Positions 1 to 9,478 of a DNA stretch of 64,000 bases are shown one piece after another. Origin of the DNA: an uncultured Oscillospiraceae bacterium (lineage in GTDB: Bacteria > Bacillota > Clostridia > Oscillospirales > Acutalibacteraceae); NCBI GenBank assembly GCA_900545655.1, contig UQZY01000004.1, positions 15,464 to 79,463 on the forward strand, given 5' to 3'. The notes under the pieces were generated by a model. It worked only from the letters and a program-made list of their open reading frames with translations. It was not told the origin of the DNA and made no database searches. Within the stretch, counting starts at the first letter, position 1. Every line of letters begins with the position of its first letter. Position numbers and translations under genes: made by a program.

Positions 1-1
1 C

Positions 2-958
2 TTTTCGGAGGAAGAGCTTAAGGATACCGTAAACAAGTGGCTTGATATTTATCTCAACGATTATATCGGCGGAACTGCGGGGAAAACTGATCGTTTTCTT
101 TATCTTTACAACAGACTCTCCCGTTCACTTTACGACATTGTAAAAAGACTTCGTGACGAATTCACCGTATCGGATTTTATTCCATGTGATTTTGAGCTTC
201 CCATAGATAATAAGGCTGCCGAAAGCAATGAGGGCGTCCCCTCATACACCCTGAATCTGCCGGACGGCGGTACGCTCGAAATTCACGGAAGTGTAGACCG
301 CGTTGATAAATACGAAAAAGACGGCATAACATATATCCGTATTGTCGATTACAAATCCGGAGGGAAGGATTTTGTCCTTTCCGACATCCTTTACGGACTC
401 AATATGCAGATGCTTATCTACCTCTTTGCCATTGAGGCGGGCGGCGCGCAGAGATACGGAGATATCCGACCTGCGGGAATTATGTATTACCCCGCGAAAC
501 GCACATCGGTAAATATGTCCTCCCGCAATATGACACCTGAAAAGGTAGAAAAGCTTAAGCTTCAAAACGACCTCGGCTCGGGACTTTTCCTCCTTGACAA
601 AAATACTCTCTGCGCCATGGAAAAGGATATCGGCGGCAGGTATATCCCTATAACCGTAAAGTCAAACAAAAAAGATGGAACGGATGAGCTTAAGGGTAAC
701 CTTATAACAGCCGAATACATGGGTAAGCTGCGAAGACGTATTGATGAAATTCTTTGCCGTATGGCCGAAAATCTTCATCAGGGCGTTATTCCGGCTCAGC
801 CGGTGCATGAAAACTCACGTTACAAAAACACCTGCAAATACTGCGATTATTTCTCTGTCTGCGGAACAGAGGGTGAAGACATACGCGAGATAAAAAATTT
901 CACAAATAATGAGGTATTTGACGAACTCGATACAGAAGAAGGTGAAAACAATGAGTGA
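2..958 (+). CDS. addB: AddB, ATP-dependent nuclease subunit B (3' part only)
   Basis: The C-terminal 318 residues of AddB; the gene begins before the window. AddAB is the Gram-positive RecBCD equivalent that resects double-strand breaks and produces 3' ends for RecA. The visible part is the RecB-like nuclease domain, with GSVDRVD, the VDYKSG active-site motif and the QMLIYLF helix. It ends with the iron-sulfur cysteine cluster characteristic of AddB (CKYCDYFSVC). The stop codon overlaps the addA start by 8 bp, so the two genes are translationally coupled. The truncation is only the window edge. Confidence 0.92.
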   Translation, partial: FSEEELKDTVNKWLDIYLNDYIGGTAGKTDRFLYLYNRLSRSLYDIVKRLRDEFTVSDFIPCDFELPIDNKAAESNEGVPSYTLNLPDGGTLEIHGSVDRVDKYEKDGITYIRIVDYKSGGKDFVLSDILYGLNMQMLIYLFAIEAGGAQRYGDIRPAGIMYYPAKRTSVNMSSRNMTPEKVEKLKLQNDLGSGLFLLDKNTLCAMEKDIGGRYIPITVKSNKKDGTDELKGNLITAEYMGKLRRRIDEILCRMAENLHQGVIPAQPVHENSRYKNTCKYCDYFSVCGTEGEDIREIKNFTNNEVFDELDTEEGENNE

Positions 959-3900
959 GCGAATTTGGACGGATGAACAAAAAGCCGCAATTAAAAACAG
1001 AGACGGAACACTCATTGTAAGTGCAGCCGCAGGCTCCGGTAAAACGTCAGTTCTCGTTGAGCGTGTCATAAGACGTCTTATTGATGAGGAGAATCCATGT
1101 GATGCCGACAGATTGCTGATTGTTACCTTTACACGCGCGGCAACCGCGGAAATGCGCTCCCGGCTAGGAAGCGCACTGCGTACCAAGCTTAAGGAAAACC
1201 CGGACTCGGAGCATCTTCAAAAGCAACAGATGCTTTTACCGTCGGCAAATATTTTCACGATAGACGCATTTTGCGGAAATCTTGTACGCGAAAATTTTGA
1301 TGCGCTGAACATACCTCCCGACTTTACAATGCTTGATGAGGCGGAGGGAAATATCTTAAAGAGGAACGCCGTTTCCTCCGTTATGGATAAGCTTTATGAT
1401 GAAAAGGACCCGGATTTTCTAAACCTTGTCGAGCTTCTCTTTGCAGGACGGGACGACAGTTCTCTCGAGGATAACATTCTCGCACTCTATGAGTATTCGC
1501 GTGCGTATCCCTCCCCGTCCGCCTGGCTTGACAGTGCGCTCAAAGAGTATGATCCGGAAACCCCGATGAAGGATTCTGCAATGGGTAAAATCATACGGGA
1601 CAGTTCTGCGGAGATACTTGATTATCACCATGATAAACTGTCCTTTATGCTTGAAGAGCTCAAAGGAATTCCCGACTTTGATAAACTCGGAGCCACATCT
1701 GTTATTGAAAATGAAATACAGCTTAACAGAGAGCTTTACTCTCTGATTGACGCCTTTAAATTTGACGAGGCTCTTACAAAAAGCTCAACCTATAAGTTTT
1801 CCACGTGGAGTGCAAAGGGGTATGAGAAGGATCCTATCGTTATCAAGGCAAAGGCAATACGGGACGCACATAAAAAGGAACTCTCTCAGGATAACAGCCC
1901 TCTGAGAAAAAACCTTATTTTCACAGACGAGGAAAACAAAGAGGAGCTTACGGCCTTAAGGCCTATAGCTAAAAAGCTCATAGAGGCGGTAAAGCTTTTT
2001 GAAACCGAATTCTCACGTCTTAAAGCCGAAAAAAAAGCCCTGGACTTTTCGGATATTGAGCTTCTTGCGCTTAAGCTTCTCGTTAAGGATCCGTCCTGTG
2101 ATGAAATCACACGCACAGAGCTTGCGATTGATTTGTCCGAAAACTATGAAGAAATCCTCATAGACGAATATCAGGACACGAATAAGCTTCAGGACATGAT
2201 ATTCACAGCCATTTCAAAGAACGGCAACAACCTTTTTATGGTCGGAGATGTCAAGCAAAGCATCTACGGCTTCAGGCAGGCAATGCCCGAAATATTTATA
2301 CAGAAAAGAAATACTTCACACAACCGTATAACGCTCGGAGCAAATTTCAGAAGCCGAAAGGGCGTAACCGACTTCATAAACTTCACCTTTTCACAGCTTA
2401 TGAGTCCGGAGTGCGGCGACGTTGATTACGATGAAAACGAAAGGCTTGTGTACCATGCGTCATATGACGATGCACCGGAGCCCGAAACCGAAATCCATAT
2501 TATCGAACCTGATGAAAAGACGGATTCTCTGATTGCTCAGGCAAACTTCATCTCAGAGTATATCAACAGCAAGATTGATTCCAAAGAGGCAAAGTACAAG
2601 GATTTTGCCATACTCCTAAGAACCGCAGCCGGACGTGCTAATGAATTTGAAAAGGTCTTGAAGGCTCACGGAATACCCGTATATACGGACGTCGGAAACG
2701 GCTTTTTTACGACACCGGACGTGCAGACAGTTCTTTCACTCTTAAGGGTTATTGACAATCCCCTTCATGATATTCCTCTTTTATCCGCCATGCTTTCCCC
2801 CATATACGGTTTTACGGAAACAGAGGTGTCAAGGCTTCGAGTGGACTTTCCTCACGGTAGCCTCTACAGTGCTGTACTCTGCGGCGAGAAGAACGGAAAT
2901 GAAAAGTGCAGGTTTTTCCTTGATTCGTTGCGGATTTACAGAACGCTGTGTATTTCTTTGCCTGCCGGTGAGTTCATAAGACATATATACGAGGATACCT
3001 GCTTTCCTGAAATCGTCGGCGCAATGCCCGGCGGTGCACAGAGAACGGCAAACCTCCGCTTGTTCCTCAACTATGCCGACAGCTATGATAAGACAAGCTC
3101 CTACGGCATTTCGGGCTTCATACGTCTCATTGATAAAATGATTGAAAACGAAATTGATAAAGCCCCTGCCGGAACCATCTCCGAAAATGCCGATGTTGTA
3201 AGAATAATGAGCATACATAAGAGCAAGGGGCTTGAGTTTAAATACTGTATCCTTGCGGACGTAAACAAGGGATTTAACAGACAGGAGCTCAGCCGAAATC
3301 TCCTGCTTCATCAGACTCTGGGAATAGGAATAAAGGGCAGAGATTTTTCGAGCGGAAATACATACCCGACGCTTGTACACAGAGCCATACGTATGGCATC
3401 TGAAAACAAACTTATGTCGGAGGCACTCAGAGTTTTCTATGTTGCTCTGACTCGAGCAAAAGAAAAGCTTGTCATAGTCGGTGTACCCAATTCAAAAATG
3501 TCAACTCTCGTTGACAAAGCGATTATTGCCGCTACGGGGAACAGCCTCTCTGTATCTCCTTACGCAGTTAAACATTCAAATACGCTTCTTGACTGGTTGC
3601 TTTACGCGATAATCCGTCATCCGAGCGCTAAGGTATTCAGAGATCAAAGCATTTTGCCCTGTGCCGTGCTTCCGTCAGATTTTGAGATGACCTGCGAGCT
3701 GCATACTCCGGATGAAGAAGAGGTTGAAGGCAGTGAAGAACAGGATCCTATCTCAACAGTCAACGAAGAACTGGTACACGAAATAGAAAGCCGCATAAAA
3801 TACGTCTATCCATATCTTCCGCTCACGGAGATATCAACCAAGCGTTCTGCCTCAAAAATCGAAGAAAACGGATTTTCCGACAAGTTCTTCGCGTCAAGCA

Positions 3901-4439
3901 GACCGGAATTCGCTTCAAAAGCAGGGCTTACCCCTGCAGAACGCGGAACAAGTCTCCACAAGTTTATGCAGTATACAAGGTTTGACGTTGCCGAATCGGA
4001 TATATCCTACGAGCTTAAGCGCCTTGTTGATGAGGAGTTCCTTTCGGAAAAGGAGGCAAATTCCGTAAACAAGGATAAGATAAGCAGCTTCTTTAAATCC
4101 GACATTTACAAGCGAATAAAAAACAGTTCTTCCTTGATGAGGGAAAAAAAGTTTGCAATTTTGGTACCTGCCGGTGACTATGACAGTACGCTTCGCGACG
4201 ACCTTAAAAACGAGCCTATTCTCATACAGGGAATTGCCGACTGTATATTTGAGGAGGACGGCAAGCTCGTCATTCTGGACTACAAGACAGATAAAACAAA
4301 GGACGAAAACGAGCTTATCAATCGCCACAGATTACAGCTTGAAACATACTCAAGGGCTCTTGAAAAAGCCCTCGGTATACCTGTAAAGGAAGCATACATA
4401 TATGCCTTTTCTCTGGACAGGGAAATAAAAGTCTTATAA
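951..4439 (+). CDS. addA: AddA, helicase-nuclease subunit A
   Basis: A UvrD/PcrA-type superfamily 1 helicase fused to a C-terminal RecB-like nuclease, 1162 residues, slightly shorter than typical AddA (~1200). The Walker A motif AAAGSGKTS lies near residue 25, the DEYQDT Walker B motif near 400, and helicase motif V/VI sequences IHKSKGLEF and VALTRAKEKL further on. The nuclease motifs are IADCIFEEDG, LDYKTDK and QLETYSRAL at the C-terminus. The ATG at 951 is chosen over an in-frame upstream Met because it has an AGAAGGTG ribosome binding site and overlaps addB in the usual way. It acts with AddB in recombinational repair in the cytoplasm. Confidence 0.96.
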   Translation: MSERIWTDEQKAAIKNRDGTLIVSAAAGSGKTSVLVERVIRRLIDEENPCDADRLLIVTFTRAATAEMRSRLGSALRTKLKENPDSEHLQKQQMLLPSANIFTIDAFCGNLVRENFDALNIPPDFTMLDEAEGNILKRNAVSSVMDKLYDEKDPDFLNLVELLFAGRDDSSLEDNILALYEYSRAYPSPSAWLDSALKEYDPETPMKDSAMGKIIRDSSAEILDYHHDKLSFMLEELKGIPDFDKLGATSVIENEIQLNRELYSLIDAFKFDEALTKSSTYKFSTWSAKGYEKDPIVIKAKAIRDAHKKELSQDNSPLRKNLIFTDEENKEELTALRPIAKKLIEAVKLFETEFSRLKAEKKALDFSDIELLALKLLVKDPSCDEITRTELAIDLSENYEEILIDEYQDTNKLQDMIFTAISKNGNNLFMVGDVKQSIYGFRQAMPEIFIQKRNTSHNRITLGANFRSRKGVTDFINFTFSQLMSPECGDVDYDENERLVYHASYDDAPEPETEIHIIEPDEKTDSLIAQANFISEYINSKIDSKEAKYKDFAILLRTAAGRANEFEKVLKAHGIPVYTDVGNGFFTTPDVQTVLSLLRVIDNPLHDIPLLSAMLSPIYGFTETEVSRLRVDFPHGSLYSAVLCGEKNGNEKCRFFLDSLRIYRTLCISLPAGEFIRHIYEDTCFPEIVGAMPGGAQRTANLRLFLNYADSYDKTSSYGISGFIRLIDKMIENEIDKAPAGTISENADVVRIMSIHKSKGLEFKYCILADVNKGFNRQELSRNLLLHQTLGIGIKGRDFSSGNTYPTLVHRAIRMASENKLMSEALRVFYVALTRAKEKLVIVGVPNSKMSTLVDKAIIAATGNSLSVSPYAVKHSNTLLDWLLYAIIRHPSAKVFRDQSILPCAVLPSDFEMTCELHTPDEEEVEGSEEQDPISTVNEELVHEIESRIKYVYPYLPLTEISTKRSASKIEENGFSDKFFASSRPEFASKAGLTPAERGTSLHKFMQYTRFDVAESDISYELKRLVDEEFLSEKEANSVNKDKISSFFKSDIYKRIKNSSSLMREKKFAILVPAGDYDSTLRDDLKNEPILIQGIADCIFEEDGKLVILDYKTDKTKDENELINRHRLQLETYSRALEKALGIPVKEAYIYAFSLDREIKVL

Positions 4440-4464
4440 CACAGCTTTATTAAGGGTATAACAA

Positions 4465-4503
4465 AAGAAGCAACCGACAACTTTACGCTGTCGGTTGCTT
4501 CTT
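4465..4503. terminator. Bidirectional intrinsic terminator
   Basis: Perfect 15-bp arms (AAGAAGCAACCGACA and its complement) around a 9-nt loop. T-rich sequence follows on the plus side, and A/T-rich sequence lies on the other side. It sits between the convergent addA and the histidine kinase gene and can serve both. Confidence 0.85.
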
Positions 4504-4526
4504 TGCTTTATTTTGTTAATTTGATT

Positions 4527-7136
4527 TTATCCTTTGGTCTGCGTATCCTGGGGCTCGCCCGTCTCACCCTTGTCCGCCTCTTTTTCGGCTTCATTCGGGT
4601 CTATCATACGCGGAATTATTTCTCTGCCGAGAGGAAGCTTGATTGTAACCTTGAACAAGTCTCCGTCAACGCCTATTCTGAAAACTCCGCCCTGAAGCTC
4701 TGTAAGGCTCTTCGCTATGGAGAGTCCGAGACCGGAGCCCTCAATCTCACTGTTTCTGGACTCATCACCGCGGACAAATCTGTCACAAAGGCGGTCGATA
4801 TCAAAGTGCATCTCATCCTTTGAAACATTTTTCATTTCAATAACGGCAAATCTCTCATCCCTTGTAAGGTCGAGATAAACTCGTGTTCCGGGCATCGCAT
4901 ATTTTTTGACATTTGAAAAAAGGTTGTCAATGATTCGATAGGTCTTCTGTCCGTCCGCAACAACATATGTCGGCTCATCCGGCACCACGTAGCGCAGGTC
5001 GAGACCTTGCTCCTTGAGAGCATCCTCATACTCACCGAAAACCTGCTCCGTAAGCTCATTCAAGTCTATTTTTGTAAGGTTGAGTTTAAGGTTACCGGAA
5101 GACGCCTTCGATGCCTCCACAAGGTCATCAATAAGTACCTTCAGACGGGTTGACTTTTCATCAAGCACATTTATGAATTCAATCGCTTTTTCATCTTTTA
5201 TATTGCAGTGCTTTAAAAGGTCCGTATAAGTGATGATGCTTGTCAGAGGTGTTTTAAGGTCATGGGATACATTGGTGATAAGTTCTGTTTTCATACGCTC
5301 CGAACGAACGGCCTCATCAAGAGCCTTATCAAGACCATCTGTTAAGTTATTTGTCTTTGTCGCAAGCGGTTTAACGGCTTCGGGCATATCCCTTACGTCT
5401 ATGGTATAGTGGAAATCTCCCGACTCGGCCTTTGCAAGTGCCGAAAGTACCCTGTCAAGACCGCCTGCAAGTTTACGGATATACACAAACGCCACAATCG
5501 ACAGGAAAGTAACCAGAGCAACCAAAAACCATACCATTATGCTGTTGTAGTCCTGAATCCAGAAAGCCAAAGCAAGTATACATGCCAGGAAAATCGTTAA
5601 GATGTAAATATTAAACACCAGAAGGATTCTCTTTTTTATGGAATTGTTCGTAAGCCTATCCACACCGGATGTAAACCATTTTTTAATCTTTCTGTAGTTC
5701 TTAATGATAACGATATAAATAAGTGTGTTTTTAAAATATACATTGTTCCTTGCCTGCCTGCTTATCGACGAAAGAAGTTCAATCAGAAAGACCGTAGAAA
5801 TAGACACGACAGCAGTCACCCAGATGCTTGGATTGAACTCGTAATTTGTGGATTCAAGGTAGATATAAAACGGCATAAACACAAAGCCGAAAACAAGTAA
5901 GAGAGAAAGGACAAGATGTATGCTGTTCGGTATTTTATCTATGGGAGCTAAAATTATGTTACCGTCTTCGTCAGCGCGACCCGCTACGTAAACCGCAGCA
6001 ATGAGTGTAAGTATCCACAATGTAAAGGTAAGACTGAATCCTACTGTGTTACGCCTTAAGTTCGTCGAGTCGTTAGTCCATCTCGTAAACAATGTATTAT
6101 AATTATCACCGGAAACTATGTCTGTCGGCACTATATTGACATGAATAAAAACATCATACTTGTTCATGTCAAAGTTTCCGAAGCAGTAGTCATAATAGTT
6201 TTCCTGGTAGATATACGTAAAAACTCCGTTATCGTCGATATAGCACGGCATCGCCCTATCGTTTGTAAAAAGTGAGCGAAGTCCATTACTGTAATAAAAA
6301 TCTCCGTTTTTTACATATGCGATATAATTGGAGGATTTCTCGTCATATTTGTTTATCGCATCCTCGATTTCTTTTGCATCCCTGATGTTTGTATACACAA
6401 GGTCATTCTCTTTGTTATGGACAAAATAGTTGTAATTTTTCAGTCCGCCGAGGTAGGTCTTAAGGTTTTGATAGTCAGACTTAAAGGTGGCACGCGCCGA
6501 TGTAAGCTTTCTCAAATACGACTCCTCTATCGAGGAACGTATGCCTTTTTCATCAACAGATACCATATCCAAAGGATAGCCTTTGTAATACTCTCTGCCA
6601 TTGATATACGTTATCGAGAAATATTCCGAGCCGTTAAACGTGGTCATATTTTCATACTGCTCTGCCCTTATCTGGTCATCAGAGCTGAAATTATTCAGGT
6701 ATGTGCTTTTGTCCTTGCCGGGATAAGTGTAGCGTTCGTTTTCATAATCGTACTCGTACATACTCTCTATCTCGGCTATTTTGCGGGCATAAATTTCAGT
6801 TTGAATCTCATCCTCCATTCTTGAAAGAATAGAGGATTCCTGTGCCTTAAAAGAGGTTCCGTTTTCTACAAGCTCATCGTCGACGTAAGTCTCACACAGC
6901 TCATAAACCTTTTTTGTGTCCTCCCTTATCTGTTTTGCAAATTCGGAGTCTCCGTTTCCGAGGACAGAATTCGAAAATCTCGTCGCAAGAACATCATCAA
7001 TCGAATAATTTTCCTTATAAAAGGATACTATTTTTTCACCCTCATAAACGCAGAAGAACAGGGATACAACCGAAATAATGAGAATAAGGATCTTTACACC
7101 CGGGCTATTATGAATTTTTGTCGATTTTGTACCCAA
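4527..7136 (-). CDS. Membrane sensor histidine kinase
   Basis: A two-component sensor kinase of 869 residues. It has an N-terminal membrane anchor (about 15-31), an extracytoplasmic region of about 330 residues (32-364), five more membrane segments (about 365-386, 405-427, 437-456, 505-527, 533-552), a HAMP-like linker, and a HisKA domain with phospho-acceptor His625 in the VSHDLKTPL H-box. The ATPase domain has an N-box (DNLFSNVKKYA) and GSGLGLSIA. The start is a TTG preceded by AAAGGTGG; it overlaps the end of the upstream response regulator by 29 bp, so translation is probably coupled. The sensed signal is unknown, and the large extracellular domain matches nothing I recognise. The acidic C-terminal tail is likely disordered. 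Confidence 0.9.
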   Translation of the reverse strand: MGTKSTKIHNSPGVKILILIISVVSLFFCVYEGEKIVSFYKENYSIDDVLATRFSNSVLGNGDSEFAKQIREDTKKVYELCETYVDDELVENGTSFKAQESSILSRMEDEIQTEIYARKIAEIESMYEYDYENERYTYPGKDKSTYLNNFSSDDQIRAEQYENMTTFNGSEYFSITYINGREYYKGYPLDMVSVDEKGIRSSIEESYLRKLTSARATFKSDYQNLKTYLGGLKNYNYFVHNKENDLVYTNIRDAKEIEDAINKYDEKSSNYIAYVKNGDFYYSNGLRSLFTNDRAMPCYIDDNGVFTYIYQENYYDYCFGNFDMNKYDVFIHVNIVPTDIVSGDNYNTLFTRWTNDSTNLRRNTVGFSLTFTLWILTLIAAVYVAGRADEDGNIILAPIDKIPNSIHLVLSLLLVFGFVFMPFYIYLESTNYEFNPSIWVTAVVSISTVFLIELLSSISRQARNNVYFKNTLIYIVIIKNYRKIKKWFTSGVDRLTNNSIKKRILLVFNIYILTIFLACILALAFWIQDYNSIMVWFLVALVTFLSIVAFVYIRKLAGGLDRVLSALAKAESGDFHYTIDVRDMPEAVKPLATKTNNLTDGLDKALDEAVRSERMKTELITNVSHDLKTPLTSIITYTDLLKHCNIKDEKAIEFINVLDEKSTRLKVLIDDLVEASKASSGNLKLNLTKIDLNELTEQVFGEYEDALKEQGLDLRYVVPDEPTYVVADGQKTYRIIDNLFSNVKKYAMPGTRVYLDLTRDERFAVIEMKNVSKDEMHFDIDRLCDRFVRGDESRNSEIEGSGLGLSIAKSLTELQGGVFRIGVDGDLFKVTIKLPLGREIIPRMIDPNEAEKEADKGETGEPQDTQTKG

Positions 7137-7800
7137 TACCCCACACCACCTTTATGTACTTGGGTTCTTTTGGATTGATTTCAATCTTTTCGCGAATTCT
7201 TCTTATGTGTACGGTTACCGTCTTCTCCGTGGCAAAAGCCTCCTCATGCCAGACGGCCTCGTAAATCTGATTTGTCGAAAGCACGCATCCCATGTTTTCC
7301 ATAAGATATTCGAGTATCTTATACTCTGTTGCCGTGACTTTTATAAGTTCTCCGTCAACGGAAACCGTTTTTGCGCTTTTGTCAATGACAAGCCCTCCGC
7401 TCTGAAGTATATTCTCATGCTTTTCCATACTTCCGAGATTTGTATATCTTCTTATCTGTGACTTAACTCTTGCCACAAGCTCAAGCGGATTGAACGGCTT
7501 TGTAACATAGTCGTCTGCGCCGAATGAGAGTCCTGCAATTTTATCCGTGTCCTCAGATTTTGCCGAGAGAAGGATTATGGGAATATTCTTTTTGTCACGA
7601 AGCTTCATCGTTGCTGTCATACCGTCCATTTTCGGCATCATTATATCGAGAACGATGCAATGAAGCTCCTCCCGCTCCGCAATTTCCAAAGCCTCAATAC
7701 CGTTTGTGGCACGGAATACATTGTAGCCTTCATTTCTTAGATAAATCTCTATGGAGTCAAGTATTGCCTTATCATCATCGCAAACCAGTACATTGTACAT
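7108..7800 (-). CDS. OmpR/PhoB-family response regulator
   Basis: Receiver plus winged-helix DNA-binding regulator of about 230 residues, partner of the adjacent kinase. The receiver acidic pocket (CDDD), phospho-acceptor Asp in VLDIMMPKMDG (residue 52 from the chosen start), the switch Thr/Ser in LLSAKS, and the conserved Lys in VTKPF are all present. The C-terminal half has the trans_reg_C signature (TATEYKILEYL, VHIRRIREKI). An ATG two codons upstream (7806) sits only 2 nt from the GGGAGG ribosome binding site, so the ATG at 7800 with 8-nt spacing is the better start. The targets are not visible; autoregulation is possible. Confidence 0.94.
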   Translation of the reverse strand: MYNVLVCDDDKAILDSIEIYLRNEGYNVFRATNGIEALEIAEREELHCIVLDIMMPKMDGMTATMKLRDKKNIPIILLSAKSEDTDKIAGLSFGADDYVTKPFNPLELVARVKSQIRRYTNLGSMEKHENILQSGGLVIDKSAKTVSVDGELIKVTATEYKILEYLMENMGCVLSTNQIYEAVWHEEAFATEKTVTVHIRRIREKIEINPKEPKYIKVVWGIGYKIDKNS

Positions 7801-7898
7801 ATTCATTTCCTCCCTGATACTTTGAGTATTATTAAAGCCTATGCAGATTACGAAATTGGGTATGGGTTTCTTAAAAGTTTATTACGGTAATTACAAAC

Positions 7899-8627
7899 TC
7901 AATGCTCAATTATCCTGCCCGTCACCGTATCCGTAACTCCGTCAGAAAAGAGCGAATCTACGTCTACAAAATATTTGTCCATGTTGTCAGGCTCAAAATA
8001 AACATCTATGGTATGACCGAGAATCTCCTCGCCTAAGGGGTCCCATACATTGCCGCTTTTGAAACGATGCCGCTCACCTGTTTCCGAAAGATACTCGGTT
8101 TCGATGATAAACGGATGTCTCCCGTTTACCGAATAGTTTTCGTTGTAATCAAAGCCGATAACCTTCGCCTCGATTTTTGTTCCGCTCTCTTTTAACCTGT
8201 GATTTTTCCCATTCCTCTTTGCGGATATTATAGAGGGAACAAGACCGACGGCTGCAAACACTGCCCCGAAAAGAGCCATCATAGCCGTGCCGAAGGTTGT
8301 TCCGAACTCGGTTGAAAACTCAAACGGAGAATCCGGATTATAATAAACGGTGATATGGTCACCCTCCTTCCAGGAGGACTTGCTCTCATTCGTCACGGAT
8401 TCGTAGACACTTCCGTTTGCTCTGTACCTTATAACAGCGTAATAAGTTGTTTCACCGTCACTGTTTTTTCCCTCTTCAAAGCCTATTATTGTGGCGTCTG
8501 TTTTTACATATGCAGTCTTTATTTTAATCGAGTTTATCCCCATGATTATTGCGGCGATGATACAAAGAATTCCAACCGTCGAAAAAACAATCATGATGAC
8601 CTTCTCGGACATTGTTTTTGTTTTCAT
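7899..8627 (-). CDS. DUF3592 domain membrane protein
   Basis: 242 residues. A membrane segment near residues 10-30 is followed by an OB/beta-rich DUF3592 unit (AVIRYRANG, VYYNPDSP), a second membrane segment near 110-135, and a second related unit (HPFIIETEYLSETG, VYFEPDNMDKYFVD). The internal duplication with the phrase GDHITVYYNP / GHTIDVYFEP is clear. The family has no established function; the topology suggests both units face the same side of the membrane. A GAGGA ribosome binding site sits 7 nt before the ATG. It follows the methyltransferase gene with a 42-bp gap, possibly co-transcribed. Confidence 0.82.
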   Translation of the reverse strand: MKTKTMSEKVIMIVFSTVGILCIIAAIIMGINSIKIKTAYVKTDATIIGFEEGKNSDGETTYYAVIRYRANGSVYESVTNESKSSWKEGDHITVYYNPDSPFEFSTEFGTTFGTAMMALFGAVFAAVGLVPSIISAKRNGKNHRLKESGTKIEAKVIGFDYNENYSVNGRHPFIIETEYLSETGERHRFKSGNVWDPLGEEILGHTIDVYFEPDNMDKYFVDVDSLFSDGVTDTVTGRIIEH

Positions 8628-8669
8628 AATAAATCCTCACTTTGATATGGTATATCTTATTTTAAAATA

Positions 8670-9293
8670 TCAGTCCTTATACCCTACAACTGAAATCCAG
8701 CTGTCCTTTTCATCCGCGGAAATCCGTGAAAATCCGGCACTTAAAAGAGCCTCTTTAAGGTCATCAGCCGCGTAAATCCGCATGCCCGGAATACGCTTCG
8801 TAACTTCGTTTTCGGGATCGTTATCCTCACATACTATAAGAAAACAGCCGCGCGGCTTCAGCACGCGGTATACCTCGGCGAAATCATGCGTAAGGTCAGA
8901 CCAGTAATAAACGGTTTCAAAGGCTGTTGCGAGCGTATACGACTCATTTTCAAAAGGAAGGTTGCTTGCAGAGGCTTTGTATATGTTGCAACGCTTGCCA
9001 AGGTACCGCCGGAGTCGGCTGCGGCTCATGCTTATACTGGTATCCGAGATATCTATTCCGTCCGCACGACCGCGTTTGCACCTCTTAAGAAGGGTTTCGA
9101 CATTTACACCGCCGCCGCAGCCGATATCCAGCGCATGCTCATCACTTTTAAAGTCAATATGCGAAAAGCCCCATTTCCACAGCTCAACATGACCCTTATT
9201 CATATGACGTATGAACCTGCGCCCGAGAAAGCCGCGCGGTTTACTTGCGTTGCGGATATACATATCCTTTATACCATTAGGTTGTTTCTTCAC
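8670..9293 (-). CDS. Class I SAM-dependent methyltransferase
   Basis: 207 residues with a Rossmann-type methyltransferase core: motif I ALDIGCGGGVN, the acidic DGIDIS after beta-2, and a motif resembling post-I/IV (LATAFETVYYW), followed by VLKPRGCFLIV. It resembles methyltransferase domain 11/25 proteins; the substrate cannot be inferred. The longest frame starts at a GTG with a weak GGTGAT site; an ATG at residue 11 with AAAGGA very close is an alternative. A good promoter precedes it. Confidence 0.85.
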   Translation of the reverse strand: MKKQPNGIKDMYIRNASKPRGFLGRRFIRHMNKGHVELWKWGFSHIDFKSDEHALDIGCGGGVNVETLLKRCKRGRADGIDISDTSISMSRSRLRRYLGKRCNIYKASASNLPFENESYTLATAFETVYYWSDLTHDFAEVYRVLKPRGCFLIVCEDNDPENEVTKRIPGMRIYAADDLKEALLSAGFSRISADEKDSWISVVGYKD

Positions 9294-9341
9294 AGTTTTA
9301 TCACCGATTTCGTACTTTTTTCAATATTTATCAATGATAAA

Positions 9342-9371
9342 AATATACCCCTTTGAAGTCGGATTTGTCAA
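9342..9371 (-). promoter_or_regulatory. Sigma-A type promoter for the methyltransferase gene
   Basis: TTGACA (9366-9371) and TATATT (9342-9347) separated by 18 bp on the minus strand, directly downstream of the rpoD terminator and upstream of the methyltransferase. Confidence 0.65.
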
Positions 9372-9379
9372 ATATGTAA

Positions 9380-9417
9380 AAGGGAAAAGAGGCGGCAAAT
9401 ACCGTCTCTTTTCCCTT
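9380..9417 (-). terminator. Intrinsic terminator after rpoD
   Basis: 16-bp stem (AAGGGAAAAGAGGCGG against its near-complement, one G-U pair) with a 6-nt loop, followed on the minus strand by a short T tract. Confidence 0.75.
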
Positions 9418-9478
9418 CGAGTTTTCCGCATATAACTACTGCCGACAGATTGTTAACACCTGTCATCGGGGATTATAT

